From assembly GCA_034408895.1 (NCBI GenBank), contig JAWXCI010000015.1, positions 29,259 to 93,258 of the forward strand: 64,000 nucleotides of DNA, read 5' to 3'. The position numbers and the translations under genes were made by a program. Of this stretch, positions 53,231 to 62,483 are shown piece by piece. This DNA comes from UBA4660 sp034408895 (lineage in GTDB: Bacteria > Bacteroidota > Bacteroidia > Flavobacteriales_D > Sanyastnellaceae). The notes under the pieces were generated by a model. The model worked only from the letters and a program-made list of their open reading frames with translations. It searched no databases and had not been told where the DNA came from. Each line of letters begins with the position of its first letter. Within the stretch, counting starts at the first letter, position 1.

Positions 53231-53755
53231 ATGAGAATCATCATCATCCTGCTGTTCACTTCTTCGCTGTTGCACGCTCAATATGTAGAGGAAGAAAAGG
53301 AGGAGAAAAAAGAATCGTTCGGCCAACGCCTTGTATTTGGCGGAGGCTTGGGTGCCAACTTCAGTACAAACTATACGGTGCTGGAAATCTCCCCGATTGT
53401 CGGTTACAAATTGACGGACAGATTCATCCCCGGAATAGGGGTGAGCTATACTTACTTGTCCTATTACGGCCAATCGTTTTCCATTTATGGTTACAGCACG
53501 TGGGCGCGTTACCTGATTGCTGAAAATTTTTTCGCACACACGGAATTCCAGCAAAATAATTTTCCTGTATTTAATGATTTTGATCGTGAAGCGGGACGTG
53601 CCTGGATTCCGGCATGGCTGGTGGGTGGCGGCTATCACACGGGCCGCGAATCAGCGGTTGGATTTTCGATAATGATTTTGTGGGACTTGATAGATGATAT
53701 CCGCTCGCCCTACCAGAATCCTATCATCCGGGGTGGAGTGATGATTGGATTCTGA
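53231..53755 (+). CDS. Probable outer membrane beta-barrel protein
   Basis: A 174-residue protein with a signal peptide (IIIILLFTSSLLHAQ) and then a Glu/Lys-rich stretch (VEEEKEEKKESFG). The rest is alternating amphipathic strands: VFGGGLGANFSTNYTVLEIS, GYKLTDRFIPGIGVSYTYLS and HTGRESAVGFSIMILWDL, ending GGVMIGF, which ends in Phe as outer-membrane proteins do. Function unknown. The start is ATG 53231. Confidence 0.78.
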   Translation: MRIIIILLFTSSLLHAQYVEEEKEEKKESFGQRLVFGGGLGANFSTNYTVLEISPIVGYKLTDRFIPGIGVSYTYLSYYGQSFSIYGYSTWARYLIAENFFAHTEFQQNNFPVFNDFDREAGRAWIPAWLVGGGYHTGRESAVGFSIMILWDLIDDIRSPYQNPIIRGGVMIGF

Positions 53756-53799
53756 TCACCCAGTAAACCGATGCTGTCTCAAGAATAGTTGAAAAAATA

Positions 53800-53874
53800 G
53801 AGGCTGTCTCAAAAGCAATAAGTCTCCGTGCCTCCGCGCGAGATATTTTTTTCAGGGGCTTTTAAGACAGCCTC
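53800..53874. mobile_element. 75-bp MITE-like element with IS-type termini
   Basis: GAGGCTGTCTCAAAAG (53800-53815) and CTTTTAAGACAGCCTC (53859-53874) are 16-bp inverted ends with one or two mismatches, 43 bp apart. The end resembles the termini (GAGGCTGTCTCAAAAGT) of Bacteroidota insertion sequences, from memory of IS1182-type ends. No transposase is present. A partial extra copy, ATGCTGTCTCAAGA, occurs at 53771. It could also act as a terminator. Confidence 0.55.
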
Positions 53875-53939
53875 AGAATCGCGGAAGTTGAGGACAAGTA
53901 AATTATTCTTCGCGGGTTTGTGTGAGATTTCCCTTGTGG

Positions 53940-55244
53940 TCAATTGAACGGCTTCGCCAATTTCGCAATAGCGGTTATGCCCTCGGCTAGCTTGTCCAGT
54001 TCGTAAAGTGAGGTGTAGACGCTGGGTGTAATCCGAACCCCGTTCACCTTTTCCCACTCAATGCCAACCGCATGTATCTTGAACAATTCCATCAGTTTGG
54101 CATCCACCTGTGTTCCTTTCCAGCCTTCCAGCCCAAAGTTGGCAATGGCACAACTCCACTCATCTTTAAGCGAAGTGTAGAATTGGATGCCCGGCACATC
54201 CAATACTTTTTTGGTCCAATAATTCTTGAGATAACGCAGCCGCGTCTCTTTGCGTTCGCTTCCAATCATCTGGTGGAAGTCAGCCGCCTGTCCTATGGCC
54301 ATTTCGCTGGCAAAGGAGCGTGTGCCCAGAGTTTCAAACTTGCGGATGTTGTCGCCATCTGGTTTGTCGTTGCTAAGCAAAGCCCACACGCCCGATATCT
54401 TCTCCTTCTTTATGTACAGCAATCCTGAACCAAAAGGTGCGCACAACCACTTGTGCAGACTGGTTGCGTAATAATCAGCCCCCGTTTCGGGGATGGTGTC
54501 TTGTACATGGGCGAACGAATGTGCACCATCCACTATCACCTCACATCCTTTCGAGTGAGCTAAATCCGCAATTTTTCTTGCAGGAAGCAATTGTCCCGTC
54601 CAGTTAATGATATGGGTAATGTGCACCACTCGTGTCCTCTCCGTCAAGGCATCGCGGAATTGTTTCACTGCATATTCTTCACTTTCTATGGGGAGTTCCA
54701 GATCAATCCACACCAGTTTTATTCCTTCCCTTTTCTCGCGTTGTCTCCATGCGTTCATCATGTTGGGATAATCATATTTATTCAGGATAACTTCATCACC
54801 AGCCTTGAGATTGAGCCCGAAGATGACGGTATTTAAACCCTCGGTAGAATTCCGGTTTATAGCAATTTCTTCTGCATCACATCCCGCGAGCGAAGCGATT
54901 TTTTGCCTGAGTGGCTCACGTCCCTGGTCAAGTATGCGCCACATCCAGTACGATGGGCCTTCGTTGCATAGCTGATAGTTACGGATGTGTGCTTCCTGCA
55001 CCACGCGCGGTTGTGGACTTACTCCGCCATTATTCAGGTTAATGATATTGGGAGAAACTGTGAACTGGTCGCGCAGATGCATCCAGAAATCCTCGTCCGT
55101 TTCCAGTTCCGATGCAGTTTTGGAATGCGCATAACTCCTCAGCTCATCACATCGAGCTTGAGATGCTGCCGAGATTATTGGTTGAAGTGAAAGTGCTCCG
55201 GCCAGTGTTGCCGTTTGCTGTAAGAAATTTCTGCGTGATGACAT
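53940..55244 (-). CDS. Tat-exported PLP-dependent aminotransferase class V-like enzyme
   Basis: A 434-residue enzyme. The signal SSRRNFLQQTATLAGALS has an RR motif, so Tat export is expected; start is MSSRRNFL at 55244. The PLP fold shows INLNNGGVSPQPRVVQ (N-terminal loop), NRNSTEGLNTVIFGLNL and the PLP-binding region GADYYATSLHKWLCAPFGSG with the Lys following His-Lys in SLHKWLCAP. It resembles isopenicillin-N epimerase-like or cysteine-desulfurase-fold enzymes. The substrate is unknown. tRNA-Cys is upstream on the same strand. Confidence 0.87.
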   Translation of the reverse strand: MSSRRNFLQQTATLAGALSLQPIISAASQARCDELRSYAHSKTASELETDEDFWMHLRDQFTVSPNIINLNNGGVSPQPRVVQEAHIRNYQLCNEGPSYWMWRILDQGREPLRQKIASLAGCDAEEIAINRNSTEGLNTVIFGLNLKAGDEVILNKYDYPNMMNAWRQREKREGIKLVWIDLELPIESEEYAVKQFRDALTERTRVVHITHIINWTGQLLPARKIADLAHSKGCEVIVDGAHSFAHVQDTIPETGADYYATSLHKWLCAPFGSGLLYIKKEKISGVWALLSNDKPDGDNIRKFETLGTRSFASEMAIGQAADFHQMIGSERKETRLRYLKNYWTKKVLDVPGIQFYTSLKDEWSCAIANFGLEGWKGTQVDAKLMELFKIHAVGIEWEKVNGVRITPSVYTSLYELDKLAEGITAIAKLAKPFN

Positions 55245-55302
55245 AATGGTTGGAAAAGGATTTGCCCGAAAAGTAGAGCACCACAACCATCTACCTGAAA
55301 AC

Positions 55303-55331
55303 AAAAAAGGCAGCCGGTACTGCCGACTGCC
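55303..55331 (-). terminator. Terminator of tRNA-Cys
   Basis: A 9-bp stem (GGCAGCCGG...CCGACTGCC, 55309-55331) with one G-T pair, followed on the minus strand by a U-run (A-run 55303-55308). Confidence 0.75.
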
Positions 55332-55357
55332 TGTTTTTTTACTGCCAAATAGTTTGA

Positions 55358-55427
55358 GGTCCCGTGCGGATTCGAACCGCAGTAGCAGCTTTTGCAGAGC
55401 TGAGCCTAGCCACTCGGCCACAGGACC
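55358..55427 (-). tRNA. tRNA-Cys (anticodon GCA)
   Basis: A 70-nt cloverleaf on the minus strand. The acceptor stem GGTCCTG/CGGGACC has one G-T pair. The anticodon arm CAGCT-CTGCAAA-AGCTG has GCA, and the T-arm is GCGGTTCGAATCCGC. A TATATTTG -7 element lies at 55454-55447, about 20 bp upstream of the 5' end. Confidence 0.95.
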
Positions 55428-55446
55428 TTTTTCTAAAAAAGAGGCG

Positions 55447-55454
55447 CAAATATA
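55447..55454 (-). promoter_or_regulatory. Promoter -7 element of tRNA-Cys
   Basis: TATATTTG on the minus strand, a perfect TAnnTTTG match 20 bp before the tRNA 5' end. Confidence 0.5.
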
Positions 55455-55572
55455 AATGGCACACTTGAATGTGAGCAGGCTATCGACAATTGGGGTTGCC
55501 GCCATTGAGGCCTCGCTGGCTACGCCCCGTTTTTGATCGCTAATACATTTGCCAGGAAAAAAAATTATCATC

Positions 55573-55747
55573 ATGAATCAGCATGACTCGGTCATTATAG
55601 GCTCCGGCCCCGGGGGCCTATGTATGTGCCATCCGTTGTGCACAATTGAGAATGAAAACCGCCATGATTGAACGATATAAAACATTGCGTGGAACACTTC
55701 GTGAGGCTGCGTTAGATGCCAACGGCAGACGTGCAATCCACAAATGA
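55573..55747 (+). pseudogene. lpd (dihydrolipoyl dehydrogenase) relic with internal deletion
   Basis: From ATG 55573: MNQHDSVIIGSGPGG, then, after skipping one inserted C, YVCAIRCAQLRMKTAMIERY and KTLRGT. This is the FAD-binding N-terminus of dihydrolipoyl dehydrogenase (VIGSGPGGYVAAIRAAQLGMKTAIIE in other Bacteroidota). Directly after it comes LREAALDANGRRAIHK and a stop, matching the family's C-terminal tail (KEAALAAxxxRAIH). So about 400 central codons, including the redox Cys pair, are missing. A TACATTTG element upstream (around 55541) may be the old promoter. The window contains pdhA and pdhC, so lpd must be elsewhere. Confidence 0.75.
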
Positions 55748-55806
55748 AAAATATTAGTTCCCTTCAAGCGAGTGCGAATCGAAAAATCTGATTCCATCTT
55801 TATTTC

Positions 55807-56817
55807 ATGAACAAAAAAACCGCCATCCTCCTCATCAATCTGGGTTCACCGGATAGTCCAAAGCCCGGTGATGTCTTTCGTTACCTAACGGAGTTCCTCA
55901 ACGACCCGCGCGTGATTGACTTGCCGTGGGTGTCCAGAAAAATTCTGGTGAACGCCATCATCGTTCCGTTTCGTTACAGGAAAAGTGCAAGGCTTTATGC
56001 GCAGCTCTGGAATGCCAATGGCTCGCCACTTATTCATTATGGGAAACAGGTTCGCGAGTTGCTGGAAAAGAAAATTGCCAACCCCTGGACTAAAGTTTTT
56101 CTTGCCATGCGATACCAAAATCCTTCATTGGAAAATGTGATGACGGAAATCAGGAAGTGGAATCCCTCGCATCTCATTGTGCTTCCGCTTTTCCCCCAAT
56201 ATGCCTCGGCAAGCACAGGATCAGCGCTGGAAAAAGTTTTTCGCTTGTTGAAGCAGTGGCATGTTATCCCTGATGTAAAAATTATTTCCCAGTTTTACAA
56301 TCATCCTAAATTTATTGAATGCTGGGTTGATCGTGCACAGCGTTTCGACCTTGCATCTTACGATCACGTTTTATTTAGCTTCCACGGTTTGCCTGAACGG
56401 CATCTGGACAAAATTTATGAAGACGGTTTGTGCAGCAATCATCCCTGCGAAACTGAGATCAACGATGAAAATGAATTCTGCTACAAAGCCACCTGTTATG
56501 CCACCGCGCGATTGATTGCATCACGCATCGGCTTAAGTAATGACCAGTACACCGTTTGTTTTCAGTCGCGGCTTGGCAAAGGGTGGATTGAACCTTTCAG
56601 TGATGCCGTGATTGAGAACCTGGCCGAAAAGCGAATGAAGAAATTGTTGGTCTTCTCGCCATCTTTTATTGCTGACTGTCTTGAAACTACTGTTGAAATT
56701 GGTGAAGAGTATCTAGAACTTTTCCGGAGACATGGTGGCGAAGAATTGCACCTTGTGGAAAGTTTAAACGATCATCCAATGTGGATTGATGCGCTAGCGG
56801 AAATTGCGTTGACTTGA
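55807..56817 (+). CDS. hemH: Ferrochelatase
   Basis: A 336-residue enzyme inserting ferrous iron into protoporphyrin IX. AILLINLGSPDSPKPGDVFR is the N-terminus; the catalytic His lies in VLFSFHGLPERHLDKIYEDG, and YTVCFQSRLGKGWIEPFSDA follows; the core and GEEYLELFRRHGGEELHLVE are near the end. Length is normal. Cys residues in NEFCYKATCYATA might serve a cluster or be structural. It is followed directly by pabB. Confidence 0.96.
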   Translation: MNKKTAILLINLGSPDSPKPGDVFRYLTEFLNDPRVIDLPWVSRKILVNAIIVPFRYRKSARLYAQLWNANGSPLIHYGKQVRELLEKKIANPWTKVFLAMRYQNPSLENVMTEIRKWNPSHLIVLPLFPQYASASTGSALEKVFRLLKQWHVIPDVKIISQFYNHPKFIECWVDRAQRFDLASYDHVLFSFHGLPERHLDKIYEDGLCSNHPCETEINDENEFCYKATCYATARLIASRIGLSNDQYTVCFQSRLGKGWIEPFSDAVIENLAEKRMKKLLVFSPSFIADCLETTVEIGEEYLELFRRHGGEELHLVESLNDHPMWIDALAEIALT

Positions 56818-56819
56818 AA

Positions 56820-58052
56820 ATGGACTTTGCACTACCGAATACAATCTTTTATCTCAATAGCGGAAGTTCTAATTCTACCTCTTTTCTTACCTGGGGCTCC
56901 TCTCAAGAGCTTGTTGTAAATTGGGATGATGCATCGGCAATGCAAAGACTCCGCAACTTCACCGCACCCCCGCCCAACTGGATTTTCGGATACATCAGTT
57001 ATGATCTCAAGAATTCAATCGAGAATCTTTCCTCAAAAAATCTTGATCGTCTTCAAGCTCCGCTGGTACATTTTGTTAAAACAGAGTTCGTGGTTAAAAT
57101 TGTTTCAGATGAAATTCAGGTGCTGGCCGGTAATGAAACTGTGGCAAGAGAATTCACACAAAAGTTTCTGATCAAATCAAAACAGACTTCAGGACTATCA
57201 GCAGGAATCGAACTGGTTCCGCGCATTTCAAAACCGGAATACGTCACGGTGATGAACCAACTTAAGCAGCACATTCATCATGGAGATATTTATGAAGTGA
57301 ATTATTGCCAGGAGTTTTTCGCAGACGAAAAAATAAGTGACCCTCTTTCTGTTTATTCAAAACTCAATTCGCTTGCCAATGCTCCCATGTCTTCCTTCGT
57401 CCGGCTTAATAATTTGTACATCATAAGCGCATCGCCCGAGCGGTTTTTAAAGCGTGAGGGAAATCGTGTTTTATCACAACCCATTAAAGGAACTGCACCG
57501 CGCGGAAGCAATGATGAAGAAGACCAACGATTAAGAGAAGGATTGTTCAACAGCCAAAAAGAACGAAGCGAGAATGTGATGATTACGGACCTTGTGCGGA
57601 ATGACCTTTCACGCATAGCAAAAAAAGGTTCGGTTAACGTGGATGAACTGATGGGCATTTCCAGTTTCAAAACGGTTCATCAGATGATCAGCACCGTGAG
57701 TTGTGAAGTGGACTCGAAAACAAGTTTCGCTGATATTCTTGCCGCAACATTCCCCATGGGGTCCATGACTGGTGCACCAAAAATCCGCGCAATGCAATTG
57801 ATTGATGAGTTTGAAAAAACTTCGCGCGGCATCTACTCCGGGTGCATCGGGTACATTGCCCCAGAGGGCGATCTGGCTACCGGACATGCAGATTTCGATT
57901 TCAATGTGGTGATCCGCTCCATTCTTTATCGTGATGATGTGCCATACATTTCTGCATCGGTGGGCAGTGCCATTACAGCCTTGAGCGATGCTGAAATGGA
58001 ATATGAAGAATGCCTGCTGAAACTCCAAGCGCTTCAGCAAGCCCTGCTCTAA
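56820..58052 (+). CDS. pabB: Aminodeoxychorismate synthase component I (PabB-like)
   Basis: A 410-residue chorismate-utilising enzyme. Motifs: RFLKREGNRVLSQPIKGTAP, then RGSNDEEDQRLREGL, VMITDLVRNDLSRIAKKGSV, FPMGSMTGAPKIRAMQLIDE and RGIYSGCIGYIAPEGDL. It makes 4-amino-4-deoxychorismate for folate with a PabA elsewhere; anthranilate synthase is an alternative reading. ATG 56820 preferred over TTG 56814. It is 2 bp after hemH and 13 bp before tilS. Confidence 0.9.
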   Translation: MDFALPNTIFYLNSGSSNSTSFLTWGSSQELVVNWDDASAMQRLRNFTAPPPNWIFGYISYDLKNSIENLSSKNLDRLQAPLVHFVKTEFVVKIVSDEIQVLAGNETVAREFTQKFLIKSKQTSGLSAGIELVPRISKPEYVTVMNQLKQHIHHGDIYEVNYCQEFFADEKISDPLSVYSKLNSLANAPMSSFVRLNNLYIISASPERFLKREGNRVLSQPIKGTAPRGSNDEEDQRLREGLFNSQKERSENVMITDLVRNDLSRIAKKGSVNVDELMGISSFKTVHQMISTVSCEVDSKTSFADILAATFPMGSMTGAPKIRAMQLIDEFEKTSRGIYSGCIGYIAPEGDLATGHADFDFNVVIRSILYRDDVPYISASVGSAITALSDAEMEYEECLLKLQALQQALL

Positions 58053-58065
58053 GTAATTTTCGCGT

Positions 58066-59385
58066 GTGCAGCAACACATAAAAAATTTCTTTGAAGAAAA
58101 ATTTCCGGACGGGAATTGCAAACCGCTGCTTGCCCTCAGTGGCGGTGTGGATAGCATGGTGCTAGCCCATTTATTTCTTGCTTCAAAAATTCCATTCGAA
58201 GCAGCGCATGTAAACTTTGGGCTACGCGGTGAAGAGAGTGATGGTGATGAAAAAATGGTAAAATCCTATTGCCGTGAGCGAGGAATTCTGCTGCTCGTGA
58301 AAAGAGTTGATGCACAACGTGAATCACTATTGCTAAAAACGGGAATTCAGGAAACTGCCCGCGCCCTTCGATACCGGTGGTTTCGCCAATTGCTGAGCGA
58401 ACGAAAGCTCACACACATTTTCACGGCACATCACAAAGACGACCAAGCCGAAACTATGTTGTTCAATTTCATTCGCGGAACTGGGATAAACGGATTGTAT
58501 GGTATGAAGGAAGTGGACGGTGATTTAGTGCGTCCGCTGCTTTCAATTTCCAAAAAAGAAGTGCTCGACTATGCACGGCATCATAAAATAAAATACAGGG
58601 AAGATTCCAGCAATGCGTCAGTTAAGTATTCACGCAACAGGATACGGCTGAATGTGATGAATGAACTGCATGAAATAAATCCGGGACTGAGCAACACGTT
58701 GTTTCATTCATCGAAAATTTACCATGAAGCCGCACGTCTCATTCATCAAAGCATCAGCGATGAACTCGGCAGAAAACTTCGGATTTATGCTGACCGGCAA
58801 GTGTTGGAAATAGCTTGGTTGTCCGGTTATTCTTTCCCGCGACTGCTGTTATGGCATTGGTTGAAGAGTGCAGGATTTACTTCCCTGCAAATGGAGGATG
58901 TTCTCGATTTGCTGACTTCTCAACCTGGAAAATTTGTGGAGTCAACCACCTACAGATTGTTGCGCGACAGGGAATTTCTTTTACTTCACCAAAAAAAGGC
59001 CAACGCATTTATTGAGGTTCCCATTAATGAGAACGATGCGGAAATTCTTCAGCCGGTTCATCTTATCATTGAAAAAAAAACTGCTGATGAAATTTCTTTC
59101 AACACCACATCCCCTGAAGCGTGGCTGGACATTGATACGCTCACTTTTCCGCTTGTAGTAAGGAGGTGGCGCGAAGGCGACCGCTTCCAGCCTCAAGGCA
59201 TGAAAGGTTCAAAAAAAATAAGCGACTTCATGGTGAGTCAAAGGTTATCATCGCTGGATAAGGATTTCACCTTCGTTCTGGAAAGTGCAGGTGAGATTGC
59301 CTGGTTAATTGGTCACCGGATATCGGAAAAATTCCGAATCACAAACCTCACGCAACAGGCTCTCCATTTGGTTCTCACGAAATAG
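58066..59385 (+). CDS. tilS: tRNA(Ile)-lysidine synthetase
   Basis: A 439-residue enzyme that makes lysidine at C34 of tRNA-Ile(CAU). The PP-loop is LLALSGGVDSMVLAHLF (Ser25-Gly-Gly-x-Asp-Ser30), then FTAHHKDDQAETMLFNFIRG and TGINGLYGMKEVDGDLVRPL. The C-terminal substrate-binding part is MKGSKKISDFMVSQRLSSLD. GTG start at 58066. It lies 13 bp downstream of pabB. Confidence 0.95.
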   Translation: MQQHIKNFFEEKFPDGNCKPLLALSGGVDSMVLAHLFLASKIPFEAAHVNFGLRGEESDGDEKMVKSYCRERGILLLVKRVDAQRESLLLKTGIQETARALRYRWFRQLLSERKLTHIFTAHHKDDQAETMLFNFIRGTGINGLYGMKEVDGDLVRPLLSISKKEVLDYARHHKIKYREDSSNASVKYSRNRIRLNVMNELHEINPGLSNTLFHSSKIYHEAARLIHQSISDELGRKLRIYADRQVLEIAWLSGYSFPRLLLWHWLKSAGFTSLQMEDVLDLLTSQPGKFVESTTYRLLRDREFLLLHQKKANAFIEVPINENDAEILQPVHLIIEKKTADEISFNTTSPEAWLDIDTLTFPLVVRRWREGDRFQPQGMKGSKKISDFMVSQRLSSLDKDFTFVLESAGEIAWLIGHRISEKFRITNLTQQALHLVLTK

Positions 59386-59444
59386 CTGAAACTAAAAAGG
59401 AAGTGCTGCCGTTAGAAAGTCAGTTACACTCACAGACCCAGCAT

Positions 59445-59768
59445 ATGAACCTAATCTTGTTTCCAGTATATATGACCATGCTCACTTTCGGTTCCGCAGC
59501 AGATGTGGAAACCATTTCCCAACTCAATTTCAAGAATGAAGATGTTTTGCCCTCGAACCGCGAGCGCATAAAACGGAGGGCGGGACTGCTGATGGCCGTT
59601 GCTCTTGAATCCATAGATCATAAGGAGGTAGTTCTTACGGTAGAAGACCAAAGTTCAACTAAGAAATTACGCTCACGCATCCTCGGCACTTCGGATCATG
59701 ATGTGCTGCTTGAAAAAGGTTTGCGGATTCCTATCCGTTCCATTTGGAGCGTAGAGTTTCAATCGTAA
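59445..59768 (+). CDS. Small conserved-looking hypothetical protein
   Basis: A 107-residue protein (start MNLILFPVYMTMLTFGSA). No clear membrane signal beyond a mildly hydrophobic head. The body RERIKRRAGLLMAVALESID and SRILGTSDHDVLLEKGLRIP suggests a small alpha/beta domain. 59 bp after tilS, on the same strand, and followed by a good terminator, so it is probably the last gene of the pabB-tilS operon. Unknown role. Confidence 0.7.
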   Translation: MNLILFPVYMTMLTFGSAADVETISQLNFKNEDVLPSNRERIKRRAGLLMAVALESIDHKEVVLTVEDQSSTKKLRSRILGTSDHDVLLEKGLRIPIRSIWSVEFQS

Positions 59769-59800
59769 ACACCTTGACTAAATCATTGATAATTGTGCTC

Positions 59801-59829
59801 CCTTCTGTTGCAGAACAGAAGGGTTTTTT
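59801..59829 (+). terminator. Rho-independent terminator
   Basis: Stem CCTTCTGTT/AACAGAAGG (9 bp) with a GCAG loop (59801-59822), then a T-run 59824-59829. It ends the operon containing tilS. Confidence 0.88.
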
Positions 59830-59956
59830 GTACTTATTAACGGTTGTTTTCAGTTGTTGGCAGTAGTGAAAATCCAAGCCCGGAGCAGATTGCCTCCACA
59901 GCTCAATTAAGGCTGCGCCTAAATTTGGCTGCGAATTCAAAACGGAAAATTCAAGG

Positions 59957-62482
59957 ATGAGATTCAAAGCATTTTTTGCCGGCCTCACGGCATTTTTCTT
60001 CTTCCATACGGTGTCATCACAAATAGTTGACCCTGTGAAATGGAACTTCACGGTGAACATGCTGGCCAACAACGAAGCTCAGGTAGTGGCCACTGCAACC
60101 ATTGAAGAGAAGTGGCATGTATATGCGCTGAAAGTTTCTGAAGACCCCAATGCAATAGGCCCCATTCCGACTTCATTAAAGTTGGAAGTTTCATCCAACT
60201 ATCAGACTATCGGAAAAGTTTCAGAAGGAAAATTCATTACGCACTTCGACCCCAATTTCGATTTAGATCTTAACTACTTCGAACAATCGGCCACCTTCAC
60301 GCAGAAAATAAAGATCAAGGCAGGCAAGCCGTTCAAGATTTCCGGAGAAATTGAGTACATGGCTTGTGATGAGTCGAAATGTATTTTTCCGCCTGTCCTG
60401 AACTTTTCCGTCAACATAACCCCCAATGCAGATCAGGAGCAAACCGGAACTTCACAGTTGGAAACCACAGGCAATGTTGAAATTGAAACAACTGAAAATG
60501 TAGCTGGAGATGCACCGACCGGAATAGTTAATCCTGCTACATGGAGTGCGGGCATCGAAAAAATTTCTGACAACACATTCGATTTGATATTCAATGTGAA
60601 ACTGGAAGAGGGCTGGCATATCTATTCCACAGTTCCAAATAAAGATGTTGAGGTAGCCACCATTTTTTCGCTCGATACACTTGCGAATGTGAAATTGGTT
60701 GGTGGAATTAAGGAGGGCAAATCCATCACCGCTTATGATCCAAATTTTCTCACTGAACTGAGCTACTTCGAACACGAAGCAACGTTTCGCCAAACAGTTG
60801 AAGTGAATGGTGCCATGCCTGTGATAAACGGATCGGCCGATTACATGGTGTGCAACGAAATAGGTTGCCAAAAGGGTCATCCACCCAAATTTAAATTCGA
60901 TCTTGCCACTATGCAGGCAGGGCTTGCAGGCGACAAGGCAACTGGCAATGGAGACTACAAATTCCGCTATTACATTCCATCGGTGAATGTGGATGAGGCG
61001 TATGTGAAGGATTGCTCGATTTCGCTAACAGCGCAAGGCAAAGGCACAACACTATGGGAAATTTTCATACTTGGTTTCCTTGGGGGATTGCTTGCGCTTA
61101 TCACTCCATGCGTATTTCCAATGATTCCGCTAACGGTAACTTTTTTCACCAAGGGAAGTGAAAACAGGAGAAAGGGAATTCGCAACGCGGTAATTTTTGG
61201 AATGTTTGTATTGCTCATTTATTTGCTTTTCAGTTTGCCATTTCACCTCATCCAGAGCATTAACCAAAACATCTTCAACGAAATTTCTACCAACGTTACT
61301 CTCAACATTTTCTTCTTCGTCACCTTCGTGGTGTTTGCCATTTCGTTTTTTGGTTATTTCGAAATCACCCTTCCTTCAAAGTTTGCAAACAAGACCGATT
61401 CGAAGTCGGACCTTGGCGGAATTGTGGGCGCATTTTTCATGGCACTCACTCTGGCTATTGTTTCATTTTCGTGCACCGGACCCATACTTGGATCGCTGCT
61501 CGCAAGTTCACTTTCTACTGATGGTGGTGCCATGCAACTTACTGCGGGCATGGGTGGTTTCGGTCTTGCACTGGGCATTCCATTCGCGCTTTTTGCCATG
61601 TTCCCCAGTTGGCTTCAGGCATTGCCCCGGTCGGGCGGCTGGCTCAATTCAGTAAAAGTTGTGCTTGCATTTCTAGAGGTGGCTGCCGCTTTGAAATTTT
61701 TCTCGAATGCAGATCTTGTCAAACAATGGGGTGCGCTGAAATATGAATTGTTCCTTGGTCTCTGGATTTTACTTTCACTGGGCATCGTTCTCTATTTATT
61801 GGGATGGATTCGTTTCCCTCACGACAGTAAGATCAAAAAGTTTTCGGTCTCGCGCATTGCATTTATCGGTGTGTTCAGCGTTATCACATTTTACATGTGT
61901 ACCGGTTTCCGCTACAATGAACAAACAGGAACCTACCATCCGCTTTCGCTCCTGAGTGGACTTGCGCCCCCAGTTGGCTACAGTTGGTTTTTTCCTATTG
62001 AATGTCCGCACAACCTCGATTGTGAACACGATTACCAAACCGCGCTGGAACGCGCTAGAAGAGAAAACAAACCGCTGTTCATTGACTTTACAGGCTATGC
62101 CTGTGTAAACTGCCGCAGGGTCGAAGAGCACATTTGGATTGATGAAAAAGTACTCAACATACTGAAAGAAGAGGTGATTGTGGTTTCGCTTCATGTGGAT
62201 GATCGCAAAACGTTGCCCGATAGTTTGCAGGAAACTGTGATCCAGCATCGCAACAAAGACATACCGCGCGACATAGTTACCTATGGTGACCGATGGTCGG
62301 TGTTACAGATAGAATCTTTTGTTGCCAATACGCAGCCTCAGTACATCATGATGCATCCAGGTGATGAAATGGTGCTCACCACACCAATAAGTTATGGACC
62401 CGACTTAACACCGCAGAAATATGAGCAGTGGTTGCGTTGCGGTCTCAATGCGTTTGCTCAGTACCAGCAAGAGCAGGAGTGA
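59957..62482 (+). CDS. Thiol:disulfide interchange protein DsbD-like
   Basis: An 841-residue protein of the DsbD/CcdA type. The signal AFFAGLTAFFFFHTVSS is followed by two DsbD-alpha-like domains, each with a C-x(n)-C pair (EYMACDESKCIFP and DYMVCNEIGCQKGHPP). The membrane part has LITPCVFPMIPLTVTF and FSCTGPILGSLLAS (the CcdA cysteines), and the C-terminal thioredoxin-like domain has CVNC at 716-719 in TGYACVNCRRVEEHIWID. It passes electrons from cytoplasmic thioredoxin to periplasmic proteins. Duplicated N-terminal domain is unusual but seen in Bacteroidota. Monocistronic. Confidence 0.91.
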   Translation: MRFKAFFAGLTAFFFFHTVSSQIVDPVKWNFTVNMLANNEAQVVATATIEEKWHVYALKVSEDPNAIGPIPTSLKLEVSSNYQTIGKVSEGKFITHFDPNFDLDLNYFEQSATFTQKIKIKAGKPFKISGEIEYMACDESKCIFPPVLNFSVNITPNADQEQTGTSQLETTGNVEIETTENVAGDAPTGIVNPATWSAGIEKISDNTFDLIFNVKLEEGWHIYSTVPNKDVEVATIFSLDTLANVKLVGGIKEGKSITAYDPNFLTELSYFEHEATFRQTVEVNGAMPVINGSADYMVCNEIGCQKGHPPKFKFDLATMQAGLAGDKATGNGDYKFRYYIPSVNVDEAYVKDCSISLTAQGKGTTLWEIFILGFLGGLLALITPCVFPMIPLTVTFFTKGSENRRKGIRNAVIFGMFVLLIYLLFSLPFHLIQSINQNIFNEISTNVTLNIFFFVTFVVFAISFFGYFEITLPSKFANKTDSKSDLGGIVGAFFMALTLAIVSFSCTGPILGSLLASSLSTDGGAMQLTAGMGGFGLALGIPFALFAMFPSWLQALPRSGGWLNSVKVVLAFLEVAAALKFFSNADLVKQWGALKYELFLGLWILLSLGIVLYLLGWIRFPHDSKIKKFSVSRIAFIGVFSVITFYMCTGFRYNEQTGTYHPLSLLSGLAPPVGYSWFFPIECPHNLDCEHDYQTALERARRENKPLFIDFTGYACVNCRRVEEHIWIDEKVLNILKEEVIVVSLHVDDRKTLPDSLQETVIQHRNKDIPRDIVTYGDRWSVLQIESFVANTQPQYIMMHPGDEMVLTTPISYGPDLTPQKYEQWLRCGLNAFAQYQQEQE

Positions 62483-62483
62483 A

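Noticed and set aside
56814..56819. TTG start for pabB
   Set aside because: ATG 56820 two codons later is a stronger start and avoids overlapping the hemH stop.
62421..62483. Start of the truncated paralog inside dsbD
   Set aside because: The upstream part lies inside the dsbD frame and gives a protein head unlike the family; TTG 62484 is the first plausible start outside dsbD.
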